DNA of 64,000 nucleotides, taken from positions 32,519,449-32,583,448 of the forward strand of contig JAAONU010000001.1 of the NCBI GenBank assembly GCA_012932295.1, in the 5' to 3' direction. The notes under the pieces are model-generated. The model made no database searches and was not told the DNA's origin. It saw only the letters and a program-made list of their open reading frames with translations. The position numbers and the translations under genes are program-made. Source of the DNA: Cyclina sinensis (lineage: Eukaryota; Mollusca; Bivalvia; Venerida; Veneridae). Position 1 is the stretch's first letter; each line of letters begins with the position of its first letter. Of the stretch, positions 47,935 through 60,330 are shown piece by piece.

Positions 47935-48840
47935 GAAAATAATCAGGACATGATGACATGCCAATGATTATTGTTGTACCTCTGATGATAATCAGGACAA
48001 GATGCCATACCAATGATTATTGTTGCCCCAGTCTGATGATAATCAGGACACGATGCCATACCAATGATTATTGTTGTCCCTCTGATGATAATCAGGACAT
48101 GATGCCTGGTGCTAATGATTATTGTTGTCCCTCTGATGATAATCAGGACATGATGCCTGGTGCTAATGATTATTGTTGCCCCAGTCTGATGATAATCAGG
48201 ACATGATGCCTGGTGTTAATGATTATTGTTGCCCCAGTCTGATGATAATCAGGACATGATGCCTGGTGCTAATGATTATTGTTGCCCCAGTCTGATGATA
48301 ATCAGGACATGATGCCTGGTGCTAATGATTATTGTTGCCCCAGTCTGATGATAATCAGGACATGATGCCTGGTGCTAATGATTATTGTTGCCCCAGTCTG
48401 ATAATAATCAGGACATGATGCCTGGTGCTAATGATTATTGTTGCCCCAGTCTGATGATAATCAGGACATGATGCCTGGTGCTAATGATTATTGTTGTCCC
48501 TCTGATGATACTCAGGACATGATGCCTGGTGCTAATGATTATTGTTGCCCCAGTCTGATGATAATCAGGACATGATGCATGGTGCTAATGATTATTGTTG
48601 TCCCACTGATGATAATCAGGACATGATGCCTGGTGCTAATGATTATTGTTGCCCCACTGATGATAATCAGGACATGATGCCTGGTGCTAATGATTATTGT
48701 TGTCAACTAATGATAATCAGGACATGATGCTTGGTGCTAATGATTATTGTTGCCCCACTGATGATAATAAGGACATGATGCCATGCCAATTATTATTGTT
48801 GCCCTACTGATGATAATCAGGACATGGTGTCATGCCATCA
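47935..48840. repeat. 53-bp minisatellite (about 17 units)
   Basis: The unit contains 'tctgatgataatcaggacat', 'gatgcctggtgctaatgatt' and 'attgttgccccag'. Full units are 53 bp; some lack the final cag and are 50 bp. The outer copies are more diverged ('gatgccataccaatgatt'). It lies about 0.9 kb upstream of the TRIM-like gene coding start. Confidence 0.92.
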
Positions 48841-49234
48841 TTTTTGTTTCTCTGAATCTTCTGGGTTGACTAGCATCTTTGCTCCAGGGATAGAGTCTTG
48901 ACAATGTTAAAGTTTTACCAAAATCCCCTGTGTGTAGGCCAGCTTACCTGTCCCCACTCGTATGCGATAAACAGTTTTTCAACAGCCTTATTTAAAAAAA
49001 AAAAAAAAATATGGTCGTTTTAAATTCAGAAGTGTCTTTCATGTTATTACATTGTTGACTGTTTTTGATCAATTTTCTTGATGAAGAAGATATTTTCTCT
49101 CTTAGTGTTAATTTTATTTTTCACAACAACTTTTTCAGTGTAGCATGGCATATGTAAGTGTTGTCGAAACAACTTAGCATATGGTAAGACATTGAATTTT
49201 GGTAAGACTATGAAACTGGTTAAACAAGAACTGT

Positions 49235-49615
49235 CACTGTAAGATGACAATGCACCCGAAATGGTGGTTTGACTTTGAGCTGAGGACCAGTCATTCAAAG
49301 GGTCAAGGTCAAATAAATATAGGTCAGTGGGAAGGTTTTGTCCAAAAGGGTGTTGTGTCCAAGTATGAAGTAAATCAAATTTCTAATAAGGAAGTTATGG
49401 TCAATTTTAAAGTTTTTGGACAATTGGATCTTCAAGGTAAAGGTCATTCAGGGGTCAAGGTCAAATAAATATAGGTCAGTTTGAAGGTCTTGTCCAAAGG
49501 GGTGTGGTCTGTCCAAGTATGAAGTAAATCCAGGAAGTTATGGCCAATTTTAAAATTTTCGTACCGACTGATGGATGGACGGACTGATGGACAGTTCAAA
49601 AACTATATGCCTCCC
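49235..49615 (+). repeat. Dispersed repeat (ggtcaaggtcaaa family)
   Basis: Begins 'gacaatgcacccgaaatggt', contains two imperfect blocks with 'aggtcaaataaatataggtc' (about 49304 and 49460) and ends near 'gactgatggatggacggact' and 'cctccctttgggtgc'. It lies just upstream of the TRIM-like gene. Confidence 0.6.
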
Positions 49616-49785
49616 TTTGGGTGCATAACAAATGAATAGTAATTTCCCAAGTGATATTATTTAAAGTAGAACAGTTATTACAGTGTCTACTATTTTGTTA
49701 CATACTGTGTTTTCTTTTCTGTTTTGAGGTGTTTTTTATTTTCAGGAAAACATCTCACAGCAAATTTGATCCGTAATCAAGCACC

Positions 49786-52700
49786 ATGTCTACAAAAGAT
49801 GTCAAAAGCAAATCCATTTTAGAAGGATCTGACTCTGTGATTGAATGTCCTTGCATGTCATGTGAGAAGGATGGAACAATAGAGGAGGCTACTCGCTACT
49901 GTCAGGATTGTAAACAGTTCCTCTGCCCAACATGTACCAAGTATCATACTCGCTTCTCAGCAACTGCAGGGCATACCCTATCTGAAGCAGCATTGGCACA
50001 GAAACAGACAAGAAATATACAATCAGTGCCAGCTGCCAAATGCCTCACCCATCCAGAACGTGACATTGAGATGTATTGTGACAATCATGATATGGTGTAT
50101 TGCAGTCTGTGTATTGCAAAAGATCACAGGTTTGCGACATTTTTAACTCACCTGACCTGATAGCCTACAGTGAGCCACTAGGATCGCCTTATATTCATGA
50201 TCAGTCTGTCTGTCAGCATTGGTATTTAAAAGACAAACCTCCAGAACAACTTGGGATATATCAACTTAACTTTACCAGAATGTTCCTTGGATTGGCCCCA
50301 TTCTGATTTATTAAAGTTATTTAGTTCCATGCAGAACTGCAGGCGCCATGGCAACCAAGTGGCAAAAAAGCTCTTCTCCCCAGTACCCCTTTCACAAATT
50401 TGAAAATAATAAAGCACAACTGTTCCTTTGTGACCAACTATATAAATTGTGAAATCTATAGTAGTACGTGAAAATATATTGCCACAGGGGCCCTTGGCTT
50501 ATTTTCAGGATATGTCTTTATTGAAATTTTTTTAAAATCCTCTTCATAGAAACTGTTTGCTGAATCTAAAAATAATGGGTTACAAATGTTCTTTGAGATG
50601 CCACCTATATAACTGTTAAATTTATATTGGTTTACGATCATGGTCACCAATCTTGAGAATTATTTTCCTTAAAGTCTGTATATGAAATTTAAAAAAAAAA
50701 AACATTTTTCAAAGATTCATCTTTGAAACTGCTGCTTTGATTTGGAAATAATTTTGAAAAAATGTTCCTTGGGTGATTGTATAAATTTTGCAACTTATAA
50801 TTACCTCTGAAAATATGGCTGCAAATGGTATACATATACACAGGTGAGTGCTTTAGGGCCATTATTTTTATCTTGTTAGATATTGTTAGTCCCCTACCGG
50901 TATTTGTGGAAACTATAGGCTTGCCCTCCGTCTATCTGTTAGTCCATCAAAAATCCTGCATCCCGCTATAACATAAAGACCATATAAGTTAGGTTTTACA
51001 GTCCTTCATAGCAAAATCTTGTGATTCGAACTACTCTGACATTTTTAGGACTGTCAGTTTGAAACTTGACATGCATGTTAACCAATAAGTGTAGATGTAT
51101 CTGATTGTTTTTCATAAACGCCAATGGGTGCACTGTGGTTTTATGGCCTGTCATATCTAAATGTTGTGGCACAACTTCTACCACATATCTAGGAATATAG
51201 ATTTGAAACTTGGTTTGCAAGATGACCAATAACCTTTGAAGTGTTTGACGCATTCTATATTTCCTCTGACAATGAGGTATTGCTGGGGTATTAATCATAT
51301 TCTGGAATCAGAAATAATTTGGCATAAGTGATCATCATATGAAGTCGTGTCGCGTCCAAGAAACATGGCGCTCGCTCAAAGGTCAAGGTCACAGAGGACA
51401 CTTGAAGTTTTGGCTTATTCCTATATGGATAGAGTCAAAAGTGTTCGTGTCCGGCTCATAACTTCGTTGTGCATGGTTGGATTTCGAAATAATTTGGCAT
51501 GATTGATCATCATATCAAGTCGATGTGTCTCTTGCAAGAAATATTTTGCTCGTTCAAAGGTCAAGGTCACAGTGGACACTTGAAGTTTTGGCTTATTCCA
51601 TATATGGATATAGTGAAATAGTGATTTACCAAGTCTGTGTCCAATGTCATTTACCGGGGACATCTGTGTCCTTTGGACACATTTCTAGTTTCATTTTAAA
51701 AAAAAAATATTTCTTAGACATTTTAAATTAATACATGTTACTTCACTTCTTATAGGGTTGTTGATTGTATGGAACAGTTAATCTTCATTTAAAGCACCTC
51801 TGTTACAGAAATATGAGCTTTAATGGTTAAAATGATTTTTAATGTCACCTGCTTTAAGTCTTCCTTATCATTACAGGTCATGCACAAGTGTCACAGAGGT
51901 TGGAGATTTTGCACACTTGAAACAAGATCAGTCTAAACTGAAGCAACTGCTTGAAGATATTGATGATGTATGCAAAAAATTATCACTGGCAAAAAAGAGG
52001 AAGACAGACAATATAGAGAAATTAAAAGATTTGAAGCAGCAAATTCTTTCGGAAATACATGCAGTTCGACAGAAAATTAGGAAACATTTGGATAACTTGG
52101 AGGAAAAGACAACCACAGAACTTGATGATTTGTGTTTTAAACTGGAATCAGAATTGCTAACAGAAGTTGCTTCCTTAGAGAGTATGAGTTCATCTGCTGT
52201 GAAAAGAAAGGAAACTCTATCAAAATCCATGGAAACAAATGTTGAACAAACATTTATACATGAAAAACTGGGAGAAAAATTTTTAATAGAATCTAATTTG
52301 TTACTGGAGACCAAAAATATAGTTTGTGAGAAAAAGATGATATTTTGCCCTGATAAATTGTTGTGGGAAACATTAATGGCAGCAGCTTCTTTTGGGTATC
52401 TAAGAAAACCAGGTGATAACCTCAGAGTTAAGTCAAAGAAAGAAATTGATGTAAAGGTAGAGGATGACACAAAGGAATTTTGTATCAGTGATTTTTGTCA
52501 GCTTCCTGATGGTACTATTCTGGTTACCGACCAGTTAAATAAGAAAGTGAAGCGACTTGACTCACAGTACAATGTCAAGGACTACTGCCAGTTCAACTCT
52601 GAGGTAGTGAGCCTAACATACAGTGCAGATACAAAAGCTGTAATTGTGAAACTAAAATCTAACAGAGCAGAATTTTTAACTGTAGGTACACAGTTTCAGA

Positions 52701-53215
52701 AGGTAAAAACAGTTCGCCTTAAAGGTGGCAGCAACTTTGGCTTGTTATCATGCAGAGGGCAGTTATGGGTGTCCTCAGGTTGCGGGATAGATATTTGTGA
52801 TATGTCGGGTGACATCATTAAACGGATTGAAACTAATGCAGATGGAAAGAAAATCTTTAGTTATCGTGTAAACCACATTACGATCAGTTCTGATGCAAAA
52901 ACAGTATATGCAGCAGCTTGGGAGAGTGGAGTTGTTTCTTTTGATCACAGTGGTAATATCAAGAAACATCTGAAAGATGAGCGTTTGAGAAACACACATG
53001 GAGTAGCCGTGTCATATGACGGAACTCTTTATGTATCAGGTTTCTCCTCAAATAACATCGTCATGTTTAGTCCAGATGGCACATGTTTGGGAGAGCTGGT
53101 TGGGGCAGGTGATGGTATGACCTCACCCTACGCACTACACTATGACCAAATCAAGAACCAGTTGTTTGTTAGTTCTGCTGACTCCAAGATCTCAGTACTC
53201 GAACTAGGAGAATAA
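49786..53215 (+). CDS. RING-less TRIM-like protein (B-boxes, coiled coil, NHL-like propeller)
   Basis: Two coding exons, 49786-50129 and 51877-53215. The donor is CACAG|GTTTG, the acceptor TTACAG|GTCAT, and the phases match (2 nt + 1 nt), giving 560 residues. The start is in good context (gcaccATG) and a splice acceptor at 49745 shows a non-coding 5' exon upstream. Residues 21-63 form a B-box1-like Cys/His module (CPCMSC, YCQDC, CPTC, H54, H63). Residues 86-117 form a B-box2 (KCLTHP, YCDNH, YCSLC, H114). Residues about 128-230 are a charged coiled coil. Residues about 320-558 carry repeated blocks such as DGTILVTDQ, DGTLYVSGF and NQLFVSSAD, typical of an NHL/SMP30-like beta-propeller. There is no RING before the first B-box, unlike canonical E3 TRIMs, so ubiquitin-ligase activity is not supported. 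A role as cytoplasmic scaffold or immune-type TRIM homologue is inference. AATAAA at 53303 is a likely polyadenylation signal. Confidence 0.88.
50140..50870. repeat. Degenerate dispersed repeat in TRIM-like intron
   Basis: 'ttaactcacctgacctga' near the start followed by diverged sequence resembles other mollusc-type dispersed repeats. Short ORFs here (50100-50306, 50226-50650) have no recognisable motif. Confidence 0.35.
50870..51690 (+). repeat. Dispersed repeat filling much of the TRIM-like intron
   Basis: Begins 'agtcccctaccggtatttgt' and ends 'cctttggacacatttctagt', the same ending as family B at 9412. Inside are two near-identical blocks, 'ggtcaaggtcacagaggaca' (about 51380) and 'ggtcaaggtcacagtggaca' (about 51560), each with 'cttgaagttttggcttattc'. 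Shares text with 2320-2830. Confidence 0.65.
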
Positions 53216-54382
53216 AATCATGCGTTCATATTTGAAGCTATCTATCCACAGCCGTTGAATGTAAAACTGAGCTGCTTCAAGTGTTTAATTTAAACCGTAA
53301 ATAATAAAATGATACCTGGTTCCGTTTAACCGAAAATGCAGATCTTGATAAGACTTGCATTCTTTTCATATGAATGTATTGAAATTGTTTATAAGATGTT
53401 TGAAATGTCCTGTATATAGTGATGGTATGTGATTTCCATGAGATTTTTAATCAACTTTATATACTAGTAACTGGGAGTGTATTTCTTTGCACTATACACA
53501 ATTATATACAATAGATAACAGCTTTGTTGATTATTTTTCAAATTTAAACAATTGGCACTTTCTTTGATCACAGCAGCTGCCTAAAAACTTAATGTAGTTG
53601 GAAAATAAATAAACAATACTGAGGATATTCAGTCTTACATGAAAGCTCAAGCTTGATCTCAACTTCGAAAGTTTCAAACATGTTCGACAGCATGAAATCA
53701 AGTAGAAGAAGTTGGAAAAAGTTAGTATGCTACCGACATGTTCTATACACCGAAATCTACTTTGGACCGAAATCTACCGAATTCTACTTTGCAGGACCGA
53801 AATCTACTCAGTACAGCCAAGATATGGCATTATTTATTACTTTTTAAAAAAATATCAATTAGTTTATATATATGAATATACACTCAAAATTTCAATAATG
53901 TAAGTTTTGTATTTTTTGAGTTTGAACCAATTTTATACTATTATGTTACAGGCGGTGTCTAAGTGAGCATGAGAACAATGAATGTATGGAAATCACAACG
54001 ACTTATTCTGGCGACTACATAGATCTAGTTTTAAAGTTTGACTGAAAATAAAATTCTATGGAAAAGGAGCTTGTTTTTTTTGTCTTTAATGAAGGTAATT
54101 ATAAATTCTAAGAAGATATTTATAAATGTATAAATTCAAACATGAAGCCGCCATGCACTATGTCCCGCGTTTTGCACGTGCATGATTACCTGCAGGTGTT
54201 ACAGTTTAGTTTTCTTTTATCATACAGTTTCTTCTTTTCAAACTTTTCAAAGTTGTTTTGATGAATTAAGACGTGATGCAAACCCCTTTTTTTTAAATTT
54301 ACTCGTAAATCGCGAGTAATATCCCAAAAACGTATTTAAATTCGACCTTCTAACCCTCAATATGCGTAAGTACATTGCAATC

Positions 54383-54595
54383 ATGGAGTTTCCTTCTTGT
54401 GTTGTTTGTGTTAAAGAATGTCTAAATGATAGCATACATTACTCAAATTATAAAAACTGGGTTCATGCCGAATGTGCAGATTTAAATGAACAAGACCTTA
54501 AGTCTTGGTCTCAAGCAAATTTGGATTTTTTTTTTTTTTGTGCAAGTGTTGTACTTTTATTGGATTTGATAATGATAGCGGAGCAGCTCTTGCAA
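54383..54595 (+). pseudogene. Decayed PHD-type zinc-finger exon of the 4-kb transposon
   Basis: Translation from Met at 54383 gives a PHD-like pattern: SCVVCVKEC, then NWVHAECADLNE, then a Phe-rich stretch. In the T-run at about 54525-54538 the frame shifts by one; the shifted frame reads CKCCTFIGFDNDSGAALAR and ends at a perfect donor (GCAAG|GTAAGT). The middle cysteine pair expected before NWVH is replaced by Tyr-Ser-Asn-Tyr. N-terminal PHD fingers of this type occur in several DNA-transposon proteins. Loss of two metal ligands plus the frameshift marks it as inactive. Confidence 0.6.
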
Positions 54596-55308
54596 GGTAA
54601 GTTTTTTTTTTTCTTTGAAAACACATATCCTCTTTTCAGATCGATTCATTTTGTATGCAGGCGCAATCCTTTCAAAGAAAATATTTAATAAGAATAGATT
54701 GTCTACGTAATCTTTTTATTTATAAATATTATTTCTTATCATTCATATATACTGGTATAGTTGAAACATATTCTTCTAAACCAAATAATTGTATATTAAT
54801 AATTTTCACAAATCGCTAGGTATGGTGTTATTAAAGGTTTATGAAAAGTGTCTGACCTCGTTGTAATTCATACTACTGAAGTAGAAAAATATTTTCAAAA
54901 GAAGTATTTGATATGTTAATACATATTAAAATGTATAAAAAGCATTTTCGCTGAATATGATTTTAATTAATAATTACACAAAAGCTATCTAAGTACCCTA
55001 CTGTTATACGTTCTAAGTCTAAGTCACGTGACAACAGTGCACGCGAAAGTCACTTCTGGTGCGTTTTCAGTAAGGACCGATATTAAGTTAATAAAATATA
55101 TATGCTGTATTATAATGTGTAGTTATTGCATTACGAAGTTCTTTTAAGTGAAATGAAATTGTTAGAAGTTCATGTAAAGAAGAAATAACAGTTGTGTAAT
55201 GCTAGCATATATACGCAAGTGCTGCTCTTGATGAACCGATTCTGTCGTATTATCCTCCTCAAATTAAGTCAGAGTTGTCGTCAGCATTTACTAGGTTAGT
55301 TGTAGATC

Positions 55309-56212
55309 CAGGCACGGATTTACCGGGGGGCTTATGGGGCCAAAGCCCCCCCCCTCCCCCCCCCCCCAGCTGGCCCGTTTGTAAAAAAACATAAAAGGGC
55401 TCATTTTTAAAGACTCTAAAACATTTTTTCAGCTCTTTTCACCTCGTAACAGAAACACAGTCAACCTTTCAATTTGCAATGGTCATGCAATATTGCGTAA
55501 CAACTGATAACAAGTTTTGTATATTACACAATGTATCGTATATTCGGTGGCACGGATTATCCGAGAGTTCTCCAGACTGATAATGATGTATAGTTTTCAA
55601 GCGTCTTGTAACCTTGACGTATTTGATAAAGATGTTAAATGATCGTCTGCTGACCAAGGTCAGTTGCCTGATGATATTGTGCAAACTCCAATCGTAACAA
55701 CTCGGCCTTTTCCGACAACTTCGAATAAAGACTTATTACAACTAAGCATCGATGCAATTCCAATTGTAACTAAACTAAACAGAGAAAAAAATAAATTCTT
55801 AAAAAAAGTTCATACATGTATATATAGCTGAAATCCAGCTAAGGTTAACCCGTGTCTGCAGAGATCTTTCCAAAAAATGAAGGGGAGATCACTGCGAGGA
55901 GATTGGATATTGTGATGACGTTGTTTTTTGTTATGCCAATTAATTGATAGATAAATTATTTGTTTCAGAGGACTTTATAAATATAAAATAAAAAAGTTAA
56001 AACTTGTCATATGTTTTTTGCTTTAGTTGAACATTTCAAAGAATACCAGTATATATTTCTCCTAAATTCTCACACAAATTTCATTATATTTTTATGCCTA
56101 AAATGCACCAAAATGAGCCATTTACTCTATTGTTTTAGAAAATTTTCTTGGGGGAGGCCCCCCAAGCCCCCCCCCCCCCCCCCCCAGTCAGAAATTTCTG
56201 GATCCGGCCCTG
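55309..56212. mobile_element. Nested element with poly-C ends, 904 bp
   Basis: The left end CAGGCACGGATTTACCGGGG is followed by a run of C (about 55350-55369). The right end has a run of C (about 56167-56185) and finishes GGATCCGGCCCTG. The two outer ends are partly inverted (CAGG.CCGGAT). AGATC flanks both sides (55304-55308, 56213-56217). CAGGG...CCCTG ends suggest an hAT-like non-autonomous element, but hAT would give an 8-bp duplication, so the class is uncertain. Confidence 0.55.
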
Positions 56213-56369
56213 AGATCACAGTGTAAATAAGGACACAAATCCTAAAGAAATGCTTATGTAGTCTTCTGCGAATGCGCCGAATAACATGACATCGTTTAAA
56301 GCAAAGCATTCCCATTTAAATTAATTATAATAAATCAAAGATAATGATGTACCGAAATCAAACATTCTT

Positions 56370-56780
56370 TTGATATTAAAGAAACTGTTTGGACATGAAG
56401 ACCTGGCTAACGCACAAGACGAAATTAGCTTTCAAGTCATGTGCGACGAAATTAAAACTTACTGCATGCAAATTTCGGAAAAAAATGTTCAGTACTTTAA
56501 CCGACGACTTAAAGGTCACATTGCGCGACTGGTGACTTCAGACTGGCAGAAACTCATCAGCAATTTCTTGTCAGTAAGAGTGATTGGATTGACATGACCG
56601 TTGTGCAAAGGTCTAATGTTTATAAACGTTTTCGCAATTTTGCAGTGCGAAATGAAATGGTTGTAAGAACAACAGACAAAACTAGCTCTTGTATTGCACC
56701 CAGGACAGACGGTAAAAAACAAGGCCAACGTAAACGCAGAATTAACGTAAGGACATTAACGATAAAGAAACCTAAACATT
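56370..56780 (+). pseudogene. Possible coding remnant of the 4-kb transposon
   Basis: An open frame (56370-56597) with a natural-looking composition (YCMQISEKNVQYFNRRLKGH) contains a strong donor-like TCA|GTAAGAG at about 56572. A second frame follows at 56594-56782 (NVYKRFRNFAVRNEMVV, basic C-terminus). I do not recognise either. They could be exons or broken parts of one transposon protein. Confidence 0.3.
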
Positions 56781-57724
56781 AGGGACTAAACAAAGAACGC
56801 ACAAAAAAGCAAAGATTAACGTTGATCGCGCAAAAACTGCACATCATGTCGGTAGTCACCCTCGCCGGGCTGCAGCGCTTTGCGCGCCGACTGATGTTGA
56901 ACAAACTCACTTTGGTAGCGTAAAAATTTAACTGAAAAGGCACTTCATGTCGGTAGTAATCAATGTTTATCAATTTCTTATGTCTTTCTTTATGCAAAGC
57001 TTCATTTCTTTCAATGATAACAGTTATTTTTTAGGCATTCTATCTTTTTGATGTATTGATCATTTCGTATCGTTATTTCGTACACTTTGATGTTTAATGT
57101 TTTAAATCTGTAAAAATAATCGAAATCGGATTCATTCCTATCTATTTATCTGAATTAAATTTATTTTTTGATCATTTTCGTAGATATTTTTCAAATAAAA
57201 AAACAACAATGGGCCATGTTGAGAGTTCCTGTGGCCTGGATATTACATTTCGCACTTGTTATATGTAAAGAAAACGTTTGGTATAAATACAGCTGCATTG
57301 ATCTTTTAATTCAAACAAAAAATAATTATTTGCGGAAAAAGATGGTGCGAAATGCAATAACTGAACGCTCTCACTTTTTCATTTTACTAAAACTCCGTGT
57401 TTTCATGAACAATTATATTTACTTGATATCTTAATTTTATTAATAAATTCTGCATTGATCTGCACTGTGTACTTCAAAACTACCTTTTTATAGTGATTGT
57501 CACGATGTAATATTTTCACGCTCACCGATTTCAATAATTTTTACATTTATTAACATAACCTTTTTACTAAGTAAACTTTTCAATTGAAATTTGAAATATA
57601 AGTTGTTTATAATGTAATCTATCATAAAATACTTAAACATATGTCATATCTTGGCTGTACTGAGTAGATTTCGGTCCCGCAAAGTAGAATTCGGTAGATT
57701 TCGGTCCAAAGTAGATTTCGGTGT

Positions 57725-59504
57725 TCAGTGTAACCCCAATGTGACTGCTATCTCTTTCTGCTGAAAGACATCTTTTCTGTGATATTGATCATGACAAACC
57801 CGTCTGTTCTGCTGTTGATTAGTCTAGATAAATGAAGTATACAGTGTTACTTTCCAGGAATGAATCCTTTCCCTAGAATTTATTCCAACCATTGGAAGAA
57901 TGAAGTGAATAACTTCACGTTTGAAGGTTATAATACACAATGCATTTTTAACATACCTCGTTTGATGCCACTTGATAAAATGAGCAGTCTATCATGTTAC
58001 ATGTAACCATTCAAATATCTCACATGGACAATAGTCCGAAGTCAGACAGTCAAAAGCAATGTCACTTCTTTTTCTGTTAAAACAACATGAGAATACTACA
58101 CTAAAATGACTAATAGAAAAAATATGCTGGAGTCACTAAAACCTGTGCACCAAATTACAAATCTAAGCATAAGCCACTCTCTTTCCAATTTGACTGTATT
58201 ACAAAGTCTATCTACAGTTAATATAGCATAGCGATTTTTAGGATATGAAAATACGAAAGCGACAAATAGGGAACATTTTGTTTCTGCGCTATGGCTGTGT
58301 GCTATTGGTAGTGATCGAATTTGTTACACCATCTATTCAAGAAAGGGTATGATGACGCAGAGCTATATTATGGTGTACTATTGGATTTGTGCTCTTTGAA
58401 ATAGTTATGTAGTGTTCGACATTGAAATATGGCATTCATTTGGAAGAAGCAGTTGCTTAACTGAAAGGCTTCTAGGGTATACCATTTGAGCGGTTATCTT
58501 GGCGTCAAAGCTGTGGTGAAGTGGTTGTTGGAAACATTGCAGTTTATGAAACGAGCTATGAATTATATTTCAAAGAATATTACAACATTGACAAAGAAAG
58601 TTTTGTTGTTGGGCAATTGAAATAAAAGCAATATAACAGAAGTTTATTGAGTGTAATCCCTCGAAGTATTCTCCCTTCACAGAAATGCATTTCTGGAAAA
58701 ATCTGATGCCCATAAATGTGTCTGATTAATATGTCCGTATTTTCAGGTATTGAAATACTTCAACTTCTTTATTGTATCAGAAACTTAACTGTAAGGAAAT
58801 TGCTTGGAGTTTTGTTGGCAGTGGTGAATGATACAGAGGCTATCAAAACACTATATTTAAACATCTAGAACTTATTTTGAGGCAGTGTCTTAGTACATAA
58901 CTTTTTTATGAGAAAATGGTTAATTCATATCTTAAACTCTGCTTTCCTATGCAGAAAGTACTGACATACAATTACATTTTCAAAATACACATCTTGTGTC
59001 TGTGTCTACAAATTTCTTGTTAGGGAATAATGATTACTCCAAATTTCAAACACCACTTCTCAGTGAAGAACAAGAATGCATAGTATTTGTTTAATTAATG
59101 AAAGAAGCCAGTGAGATTCCTTTCTTTATTGGCGGCGCCGAGAACGGCGACGCCTATATTGGAATAGTGTTTCATTTTGTACCATGCGCTGACGTAATCA
59201 ATTTGGGAGAATCTTGGATCATTATCAATGTAAAAAAATCCAATTATTCTGTACATCACTTAAAATATGTCACTTCATAAATCGTATTTATTAATTTTAA
59301 AAATAAATTGATCCAAATCAGGTAAGTTTGTACTTTTAATCAAAAGTTTTTGATGCAAAAATTACAGATTTAATTACTTTTCCCAAAACAAATCAAAGCG
59401 CTGCAAGTACTTGTGTATTCACTGCATTTATCTAGCAGTGTGTTGCTACTTAATCTGAAATGCAAATCTTTTTTAATTCTTTTAACTATAGCTATATAAA
59501 GAAA
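57725..59504. other. Intergenic DNA, no supported feature
   Basis: AT-rich. No exon, RNA gene or clear repeat was recognised. A 60-codon ORF at 59098-59280 has no motif. Confidence 0.4.
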
Positions 59505-59725
59505 GGTGAAGCCGAGTGGTTAAAAGGTCGGACTTGTACTCTAAGGATAGCTAGTCAAGACACAAGTTCGAACCCCGTCAGCGGCCGTGTAGGCATCGGT
59601 TATTTCCTTCAGCAAGAAACTTTATTCTCATTACTTAGTACTGGTTGGTTCCAGGGACGGATTTGAGAATGATTCTATTAGCTAAAAGCTTTCGTCACAA
59701 TCGAAATAAAATCGATTTGTATAAT
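59505..59725 (+). repeat. tRNA-derived SINE (Leu/Ser-like head)
   Basis: The head has A-box aagccgagtggttaaaaggt and B-box acaagttcgaaccccg, about 85 nt, with a tRNA-Leu or tRNA-Ser look. A body follows, including 'gattctattagctaaaagct' and 'ttcgtcacaatcgaaataaa'. The 3' part could be a V-SINE-type core (RUDI-like in molluscs). That name is from memory and unverified. Confidence 0.6.
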
Positions 59726-59789
59726 GGAATTCGAACAAAGATGTTACATGTAAGGTTTTATTTTTTTGGATGTCGATAACATAGGAATT

Positions 59790-60330
59790 GTTATTTCAAA
59801 CTCGAGAACACACCTTCAGAGACAAGTATCTTGGTATAGTTTTCACCAAATCTGGGAATATTATGCGTACAAGGAAATATTTAGTAGTAAAGCCCTTCAT
59901 CTATTATAGGAGAATGTGTACTCAATAGTTGATTACCTATCGGAAGCACTGTCAGGTCGGCAGCTCTCTTTGTTCCAATTTCAGAAATACACTCACACTG
60001 CTACTGCTACACAAAAATTCGTTTCCCGTTTCCTACCAGAGACGGTAATTCCTTAGATATAATTTCTCTTAAACACAGACCGGGGAAAAAGCAAGATTAC
60101 GAGGTGATTTTAAATAATTTATAACGACCATTCTCTTCTACAGTTCTCTTCTACAGAAATAACCGCCCATGGATCTCAAATTCTCATTCTCTGTGGGAAG
60201 AAAAACATATTCTTGGAATTGTCATTCAAGGTTTAAATTTGAAATTTTGACATGTCTTGGGCTGCCTAGAAACTTTGGACAGTAAACTTAGCAGCCCTTT
60301 TGAAACTTTCCGATCACTGAAGTCATCCTT
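59790..60330 (+). pseudogene. Degenerate LINE fragment
   Basis: One frame gives 'DKYLGIVFTKSGNIMRTRKY', which resembles the conserved FKYLGxxFxxxG segment after the catalytic core of non-LTR reverse transcriptases. Stops and shifts interrupt everything beyond it. The clade was not determined. Confidence 0.45.

Larger units (their letters stand above)
53747..57724 (+). mobile_element. DNA transposon relic, ~4 kb with 80-bp inverted repeats
   Basis: The 80 bp at 53747-53826 are the near-perfect inverse of 57645-57724 (ends ACACCGAAATC...). Each arm holds three copies of ACCGAAATCTAC at uneven spacing. Between them lie a decayed PHD-type exon (54383-54595), possible further exons (about 55218-55290, 56370-56580) and a nested element (55309-56212). 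No clear target duplication was found at the outer edges. The superfamily is not assigned because no catalytic domain was recognised. Confidence 0.75.

Noticed and set aside
51928..52470. Minus-strand ORF of 180 codons
   Set aside because: Shadow of the coiled-coil part of the TRIM-like gene.
59505..59590. Functional tRNA-Leu gene
   Set aside because: A and B boxes are good, but a SINE-like body follows directly and I could not form a clean acceptor stem by eye; treated as a SINE head.
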